Origin: Deinococcus sp.
Lineage (GTDB): Bacteria > Deinococcota > Deinococci > Deinococcales > Deinococcaceae
Length of the DNA stretch: 5,247 bases
Reading direction: 5' to 3'
NCBI RefSeq assembly: GCF_018260555.1
Contig: NZ_JAGLBB010000110.1
Coordinates: 1 to 5,247, forward strand
The translations under genes were made by a program, and so were the position numbers. Shown here piece by piece: positions 1 through 5,247 of the stretch. The notes beneath the pieces were generated by a model. That model was not told the origin of the DNA. It searched no databases and saw only the letters and a program-made list of their open reading frames with translations. The first letter of the stretch is position 1; every line of letters begins with the position of its first letter.

Positions 1-117
1 GCCGCTCCACTGCGCCACAGTCGGAAGGGCGCCGCCTGCGGCTCCATACCGCGAAGGGGCGTCTGCCCTTCCTCCTCACGTCCGCTCGGATTGATTCGCA
101 ACTGGACCGAATCAATC
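1..117. repeat. Non-coding, inverted-repeat-rich intergenic element (left edge, possibly truncated)
   Basis: No gene is supported here. Three nested or adjacent inverted repeats are visible. GGAAGGGC (23-30) pairs with GCCCTTCC (65-72). GCCG (31-34) pairs with CGGC (39-42), inside that outer stem. GATTGATTCG (89-98) pairs perfectly with CGAATCAATC (108-117) around a 9-nt spacer. This density of palindromes, in a spacer just past the stop of the minus-strand regulator, resembles the small non-coding repeats known to be scattered through Deinococcus genomes. Membership in such a family is inference, because no second copy lies in this window. The first bases may continue outside the window. The 89-117 stem could also act as a 3' processing or termination structure for the regulator mRNA, although no T-tract follows it on that strand. 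Confidence 0.45.
89..117 (-). terminator. Perfect 10-bp hairpin just downstream of the CRP-like gene
   Basis: The arms 89-98 and 108-117 are perfectly complementary (10 bp) around a 9-nt loop. The stem begins 10 nt beyond the TGA of the minus-strand regulator gene, which is the right place for a terminator or mRNA 3' end. Read on the minus strand, the hairpin is followed by a GC-rich sequence and not a run of T. It is therefore not a classical intrinsic terminator. It could equally be part of the dispersed repeat element or a protein-binding palindrome. Confidence 0.35.
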
Positions 118-127
118 GGAATTCGTT

Positions 128-823
<696 letters not shown>

Positions 824-992
824 GATTCTTCACACAATACCCGAAAGAACGGGCCGCGACCCGCGGCGTACCTGCGTCTCCGGGACGCCACCGGGTGTGT
901 TGCGGGTCAGTTAACGGGGGGGTGGACCTCACGGGGCAGCCGGTTGACCAGTCATCGGGGACGATCCGGGCGGGCCGACCGGGCAGGCAGGG

Positions 993-1021
993 GTGACATT
1001 TGAGCGCAGAAGATTTATACT
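993..1021 (+). promoter_or_regulatory. Sigma-70-type promoter of the acyl-CoA dehydrogenase gene
   Basis: GTGACA (993-998, 5 of 6 matches to TTGACA) is separated by exactly 17 nt from TATACT (1016-1021, 5 of 6 matches to TATAAT). Transcription would start near 1028, giving a leader of about 57 nt that contains the Shine-Dalgarno at 1070-1076. This is the best vegetative promoter in the window. Confidence 0.7.
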
Positions 1022-1069
1022 CGGTTCAACTAACAGTGACGGGTGGCGTCCCTCCGGGCGAAACCTCAC

Positions 1070-1076
1070 AAGGAGG
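1070..1076 (+). promoter_or_regulatory. Strong ribosome binding site that fixes the dehydrogenase start
   Basis: AAGGAGG sits 8 nt before the ATG at 1085. An in-frame GTG at 1043 would add 14 residues, but it has no comparable ribosome binding site and would place this Shine-Dalgarno inside the gene. The 1085 start is therefore preferred. Confidence 0.85.
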
Positions 1077-1084
1077 ACCTACAC

Positions 1085-2920
<1,836 letters not shown>

Positions 2921-2938
2921 ACTCCACCCCGCACTACA

Positions 2939-2971
2939 CAGGAGGCCCGCAGCAACCGCGCGGGCCTCCTG
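2939..2971. terminator. Strong 12-bp hairpin, probably a bidirectional terminator
   Basis: CAGGAGGCCCGC (2939-2950) and GCGGGCCTCCTG (2960-2971) form a perfect 12-bp GC-rich stem with a 9-nt loop. It starts 18 nt after the dehydrogenase stop. Only a weak T-containing tail (CCTTGTATT) follows on the plus strand and none on the minus strand. Its position between two convergent genes suggests it stops or insulates transcription from both sides. Confidence 0.75.
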
Positions 2972-2988
2972 CCTTGTATTGGGCCCCC

Positions 2989-3672
2989 CTACACCGGCAG
3001 CGCCGACCCCAGGAACGAGTTCGGGCTGCGCGACAGGCTCCGGATGCCGTCATCGTCGGCCCGGTACGCCAGGACGGCCAGCGTGCAGGGCTGCCCGCCC
3101 TCACTGTGCCCCTGGGCGTATGCGCGGGCCAGTACCTCGCTCAGCTCCCGCGCCAGCTGCACGTACCGCTCTGGGGTCAGGTTCACGGTCACGCGGTCCA
3201 GGTGCGCCGGGTGTCCCTCCGCCGCCGGGGCGTCCGCTCGTGGCAGGCCGGGTGTACTCCCACCCACCTTGCCAAAAATGTACACGTCCTCCTCGCCTGC
3301 CCCTGCCAGCGCCCACGACCGCCCATACGCCCGCTCAAAGCCTTCCGACAACTCCCGCAGGTCCGCCGTGCCGTTCCCCTGCTCGTCCTCCGGCGGCAGC
3401 AGGTCCGACGGCACCCGGAACTCCCGCGCGGCCAGTACGAACCGCACCCGGCCCCCCTCGCGGCCCAGTTCGCGCAGCAATCCCAGCCCCGCCAGTCGCC
3501 GCGCATGATGATGCACCAGGTTCGCTGCCATGCCCACCCGCCCCGCCACCTCGGACGGCGACACGGGCCGCAGGAACAACCCGAGCAGCCCCGTGTCCTG
3601 CCGCAAGGCCCGCGCCGCGCGCACGTCCGTCACCCGCACCGATTCCACCTGTCCTTCCGTCATTTCTATCAT
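2989..3672 (-). CDS. Winged-helix (ArsR-like) DNA-binding protein, target unknown
   Basis: A 227-residue protein whose N-terminal part (about 18-85) reads as an ArsR-type winged helix. Helices start at VTDVRAARALRQ, the HTH is SPSEVAGRVGMAANLVHHHARRL (38-60), and the wing is LGLLRELGREGGRVRFVLA (63-81). The HHH in the recognition helix fits the (H)xHxRRL pattern common in this fold. Residues about 100-227 form a second domain I do not recognise, with LTPERYVQLARELSEVL (165-181) as an amphipathic helix; it may bind a ligand or mediate dimerisation. No membrane segment or metal-binding Cys/His cluster is visible. The start is uncertain: ATG at 3672 or ATG at 3663 (three codons later) both fit, and neither has a Shine-Dalgarno. 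A longer frame reaching 3798 would cross two inverted repeats and lacks a homologous look. The gene is divergent from the lipoprotein gene and may regulate it or itself. Confidence 0.82.
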   Translation of the reverse strand: MIEMTEGQVESVRVTDVRAARALRQDTGLLGLFLRPVSPSEVAGRVGMAANLVHHHARRLAGLGLLRELGREGGRVRFVLAAREFRVPSDLLPPEDEQGNGTADLRELSEGFERAYGRSWALAGAGEEDVYIFGKVGGSTPGLPRADAPAAEGHPAHLDRVTVNLTPERYVQLARELSEVLARAYAQGHSEGGQPCTLAVLAYRADDDGIRSLSRSPNSFLGSALPV

Positions 3673-3695
3673 GCCCGCAGTGTGCCGCCCGCGCG

Positions 3696-3723
3696 TTTCA
3701 GCGCGCCACAGCCGACGCTGAAA
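3696..3723. promoter_or_regulatory. Perfect 8-bp inverted repeat, candidate operator
   Basis: TTTCAGCG (3696-3703) and CGCTGAAA (3716-3723) are exact reverse complements separated by 12 bp, giving 20 bp centre to centre, about two helical turns. The site lies 23 bp upstream of the winged-helix regulator start. That is suitable geometry for a dimeric regulator, possibly the neighbouring one acting on itself. Confidence 0.45.
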
Positions 3724-3726
3724 GTC

Positions 3727-3756
3727 ATGGTGGCGTACCCACCGCCCCGCTACCAT
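3727..3756. promoter_or_regulatory. Second inverted repeat (8 of 9 bp), candidate operator
   Basis: ATGGTGGCG (3727-3735) and CGCTACCAT (3748-3756) match in 8 of 9 positions around a 12-bp spacer, 21 bp centre to centre. This is almost the same spacing as the repeat that ends 3 bp earlier, though the arm sequences differ. It lies between the winged-helix regulator and lipoprotein genes. It also contains a smaller GGTGG/CCACC palindrome (3729-3743). Confidence 0.4.
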
Positions 3757-3807
3757 AATCTCGCCCCCCGCGCAGCGGCACATGCGGCAACTACGCACAC
3801 TGATGAC

Positions 3808-3816
3808 TGGTATATG
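3808..3816 (+). promoter_or_regulatory. Extended -10 element of the lipoprotein gene, probably leaderless
   Basis: TGG-TATATG, an extended TGn plus -10 box (TATATG at 3811-3816), ends 8 nt before the ATG at 3825. No Shine-Dalgarno lies between them and no clear -35 hexamer is visible. This spacing predicts transcription starting at or within a few bases of the start codon, a pattern common in Deinococcus. Confidence 0.5.
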
Positions 3817-3824
3817 TGAAAGCC

Positions 3825-4148
3825 ATGAAGAAACTGACTGCCGGTCTGCTCCTCATCGCCTCCCTCACCCTGGCTTCCTGCGCGCCCAAGTACACGGCGG
3901 CCACCGCCAAACCCGTCAGCGACATGAACTGCGCCGAGATCAAGGACGAACTGGGTAAACTCGCCACCGTCCGCGCCGAAGCACAGAGCAAAAGCGGCGT
4001 CAGCAAGGAGAACGTCCTGTTCGCCCTGTTCTTCCTGCCCGGCGCGGTCGTCAACGAACTGGACAACCGCGAAGTGATCACCAAGGTCGATGCCCGCACC
4101 GAGGAACTGGTCAAGGCACAGAGCGCCAAGAGCTGCCCCGCCAACTGA
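3825..4148 (+). CDS. Small secreted lipoprotein, function unknown
   Basis: A 107-residue protein with a lipoprotein signal: a basic start (MKK), a hydrophobic stretch LTAGLLLIASLTLA and the lipobox L-A-S-C, with predicted lipidation and cleavage at C19. The mature protein is only about 89 residues. It is mostly charged and helical (AEIKDELGKLATVRAEAQSK), with a central hydrophobic patch VLFALFFLPGAVVNEL at about residues 64-79. It contains two further cysteines (NC near residue 35 and SC near 104) that could form a disulfide outside the cytoplasm. The pattern of CxxIKxEL, then SKSG-N-ALFF-P-NE-N, then a terminal helix and Cys resembles small uncharacterised lipoproteins of other bacteria, but I cannot name a role. 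ATG 3825 is chosen because it gives a standard signal peptide and fits the -10 spacing; an in-frame GTG at 3816 would add three residues. The gene stands alone with its own terminator. Confidence 0.88.
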   Translation: MKKLTAGLLLIASLTLASCAPKYTAATAKPVSDMNCAEIKDELGKLATVRAEAQSKSGVSKENVLFALFFLPGAVVNELDNREVITKVDARTEELVKAQSAKSCPAN

Positions 4149-4172
4149 ACCCCACCCAGGGCGGGCGCCACA

Positions 4173-4210
4173 GGAAACCCCCTCCGGTGTGGAGGGGGTT
4201 CCTTTTGTTT
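4173..4210 (+). terminator. Intrinsic terminator of the lipoprotein gene
   Basis: A 12-bp stem with a single bulged A (4173-4185 with 4191-4202) is capped by GGTGT and followed directly by TTTTGTTT (4203-4210). It begins 24 nt after the lipoprotein stop. The T-tract ends one base short of the tRNA-Ala 3' CCA. The same stem, read on the minus strand without a T-tract, may also help end the tRNA transcript. Confidence 0.92.
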
Positions 4211-4211
4211 C

Positions 4212-4287
<76 letters not shown>

Positions 4288-4309
4288 AAGCCAACGCCTG
4301 AGCCCAGAA

Positions 4310-4338
4310 AATGTAGCACCACCACGCACAGAAGTAAA
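4310..4338 (-). promoter_or_regulatory. Promoter of tRNA-Ala
   Basis: On the minus strand TTTACT (4338-4333) and TACATT (4315-4310) are separated by exactly 17 nt. Each matches 4 of 6 consensus bases. Transcription would begin near 4303, about 16 nt before the mature tRNA 5' end. The -35 box coincides with the T-rich tail of the hairpin that follows the antitoxin gene. Confidence 0.55.
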
Positions 4339-4340
4339 GA

Positions 4341-4354
4341 GGGTCAGGCGACCC
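4341..4354 (-). terminator. Short hairpin with T-rich tail after the antitoxin gene
   Basis: GGGTC-GCCT-GACCC forms a 5-bp stem with a 4-nt loop, starting 11 nt past the antitoxin TAG. On the minus strand it is followed by TCTTTACTTCT. The stem is short, so this is a weak or partial intrinsic terminator. Read-through into the tRNA gene is possible. Confidence 0.45.
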
Positions 4355-4365
4355 ACCTGAATCTG

Positions 4366-4767
4366 CTACTGCGCCTGCACGGGCTGCGGCAAGTCCACCT
4401 CAATGGTCTTCCCAGCCCGGCGGGGCGTGAGCACCACGGTCACGTCGTACCCCAGCGCGCCCGCGTGTTCTGCCAGGGTACCCACCGTGGGATTGACCGA
4501 GCCATTCTCCAGTTGCGACAGGCGACCCCTGCTGACGCCGCGCCGCCGCGCCAGCTCCGCCGCGCTCAGGTGCGTCTGTTGCCGCGCGAGCTTCAGCGCG
4601 TGCGCCACCGTCTCGGCCGTCAGGGCATCCTGCACGTCCGCCGCGAAACCCGACGCACTCTCCGGCACCAGCAGTCCGGCAGGCAGATCAGCGGTGGGCG
4701 TGACCGACCCATCCGCGTTCAGCAGTTCAGCCGCCAGTGCCATCTTCGCTTTCAGGGATTCGTTCAT
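4366..4767 (-). CDS. Xre-family antitoxin (HigA-like) of a type II toxin-antitoxin pair
   Basis: A 133-residue protein with a helix-turn-helix of the Xre/Cro type at about residues 57-111. LSAAELARRRGVSRGRLSQLENG (67-89) is the helix-turn-helix core, and VNPTVGTLAEHAGALGYDVTVVL is the usual following pair of helices. Residues 1-50 are an extra N-terminal segment with no obvious motif, and 115-133 is a charged, proline-containing tail. By family knowledge such proteins neutralise the partner toxin and repress the shared promoter. Its ATG overlaps the toxin stop as ATGA, indicating translational coupling. A GGGAGG ribosome binding site (4781-4776) lies 8 nt upstream inside the toxin gene. Toxin-first order matches HigBA/Gp49-type modules. 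The toxin-binding region is probably outside the HTH, but this cannot be assigned from sequence alone. Confidence 0.85.
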   Translation of the reverse strand: MNESLKAKMALAAELLNADGSVTPTADLPAGLLVPESASGFAADVQDALTAETVAHALKLARQQTHLSAAELARRRGVSRGRLSQLENGSVNPTVGTLAEHAGALGYDVTVVLTPRRAGKTIEVDLPQPVQAQ

Positions 4768-5150
4768 AACTTCAACCTCCCGGTTTTCACGGCGATCAGC
4801 GCGTCGTACGCTTCCTCGATCAGGGCCTCATTCGGCCTGTCCCCGTCTGCCTTGAATTCCGCGTTGACCAGCACGGTCCGGCCATCCGCCAGCCAGAACA
4901 GGTATACGCGCGCCCCGCCGCGTTCGCCCGTGCGGGTACTGGGCTTCAGTTCACTGATACCCGGATAGCCTTTCAGAGCCACCACGTACCGGCTGACATG
5001 TCCATGCTCCCGGACGTCCTGGCAGAGCTTGATGCATTGCCAGACCGCGTCCCGGTGTCCAGCTCGATTCATGTCGAGCAGGCATTCCACGATCCGGACG
5101 TGCCGCGCCCGCAGCCGGTGAGGGAGGCGGACGTAGACCAGCGGCGGCAC
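4764..5150 (-). CDS. RelE/HigB (Gp49-like) toxin, probable mRNA interferase
   Basis: A 128-residue basic protein. The segment YVVALKGYPGISELKP (55-70), then ARVYLFWLADGRTVLVNAEFKAD (80-102), then NEALIEEAYDALIAV (107-121) follows the RelE/HigB/Gp49-like pattern: LKG-x-GL-x-ELK, an R-x-Y/F-x-x-W/F strand, a hydrophobic strand ending in a-x-F-K, and a C-terminal helix. Family members usually cleave ribosome-bound mRNA. Candidate active-site residues are K69, R81 and K100, by analogy only. The first ~50 residues form a helical extension. The chosen start is a GTG at 5150, placed 6 nt after a -10-like TAAACT, which suggests a leaderless message. An internal ATG at residue 27 is the alternative start and has no Shine-Dalgarno. 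The gene overlaps the antitoxin gene by 4 nt. Confidence 0.75.
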   Translation of the reverse strand: MPPLVYVRLPHRLRARHVRIVECLLDMNRAGHRDAVWQCIKLCQDVREHGHVSRYVVALKGYPGISELKPSTRTGERGGARVYLFWLADGRTVLVNAEFKADGDRPNEALIEEAYDALIAVKTGRLKL

Positions 5151-5152
5151 TG

Positions 5153-5170
5153 GTTTAGTTTAAGCTAAAC
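5153..5170. promoter_or_regulatory. 18-bp palindromic operator with embedded -10 box, toxin-antitoxin promoter
   Basis: GTTTAGTTTAAGCTAAAC is palindromic in 8 of 9 base pairs and forms an A/T-rich island in GC-rich DNA. On the minus strand it contains TAAACT (5162-5157), which ends 6 nt before the toxin GTG. That is the spacing of a leaderless promoter. A repressor bound here would cover the -10 box directly. The obvious candidate is the operon's own Xre antitoxin or the toxin-antitoxin complex, as in well-studied type II modules. No clear -35 hexamer is visible. Confidence 0.6.
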
Positions 5171-5192
5171 GTAACTGCTCAGCAGGGCGAGC

Positions 5193-5247
5193 TCAGGGGT
5201 TGAAGTTGGGCATGAGCACGTCACCCGTGAACACGCTGACCAGACCC
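5193..5247 (-). CDS. C-terminal end of an unidentified gene (cut by window edge)
   Basis: An open minus-strand frame enters at the right edge and ends at TGA (5195-5193), encoding GLVSVFTGDVLMPNFNP. In it, 15 of 17 codons end in G or C, matching the coding bias of the other genes, so it is likely the real tail of a protein. Seventeen residues are too few to identify a family. It stops 42 bp upstream of the toxin start and is read in the same direction, without a strong terminator between them, so some read-through into the toxin-antitoxin pair is possible. Confidence 0.5.
   Translation of the reverse strand, partial: GLVSVFTGDVLMPNFNP

Noticed and set aside
3673..3798. N-terminal extension of the winged-helix regulator (42 extra residues)
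   Set aside because: The extra stretch has no family resemblance, spans both inverted repeats and comes within 27 bp of the divergent lipoprotein start. No ribosome binding site supports it.
5174..5184. CTGCTCAGCAG palindrome as a terminator for the right-edge gene
   Set aside because: The stem is at most 4 bp with a 3-nt loop and has no T-tract, so it is too weak to call.

Overview
The window is GC-rich, with strong G/C preference at third codon positions. It looks like chromosomal DNA of a Deinococcus species. The best evidence is a CRP/FNR regulator that I recognise from memory as the Deinococcus DdrI type. Several probable promoters of the leaderless kind also fit, with a TAnnnT box 6-8 nt before a start codon and no Shine-Dalgarno sequence. 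No database search was possible.

Layout, left to right. Bases 1-117 are non-coding and rich in inverted repeats, resembling a small dispersed intergenic repeat. A CRP/FNR-family regulator (128-823, minus) is divergent from a large acyl-CoA dehydrogenase (1085-2920, plus). Their 261-bp shared region holds a good promoter and Shine-Dalgarno sequence for the dehydrogenase. A strong hairpin (2939-2971) separates the dehydrogenase from a convergent winged-helix regulator (2989-3672, minus). That regulator is divergent from a small lipoprotein gene (3825-4148, plus), and two side-by-side inverted repeats lie between them. The lipoprotein gene ends in a textbook intrinsic terminator whose T-tract stops one base from the 3' end of a convergent tRNA-Ala(GGC) gene (4212-4287, minus).

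To the right is a two-gene minus-strand operon (4366-5150): a RelE/HigB/Gp49-like toxin followed by an Xre-type antitoxin, with a 4-nt ATGA overlap. Its likely promoter is a -10 box embedded in an 18-bp near-perfect palindrome, which suggests tight autoregulation. At the right edge (5193-5247) is the C-terminal end of an unidentified minus-strand gene.

The genes do not form one pathway. The window holds ordinary chromosomal functions (global regulator, beta-oxidation enzyme, small regulator, lipoprotein, tRNA) plus one accessory toxin-antitoxin module. I found no clearly new multi-gene system. The most interesting features are the toxin-antitoxin control region, the paired inverted repeats at 3696-3756, the changed nucleotide pocket of the CRP-like protein, and the palindromic element at the left edge.
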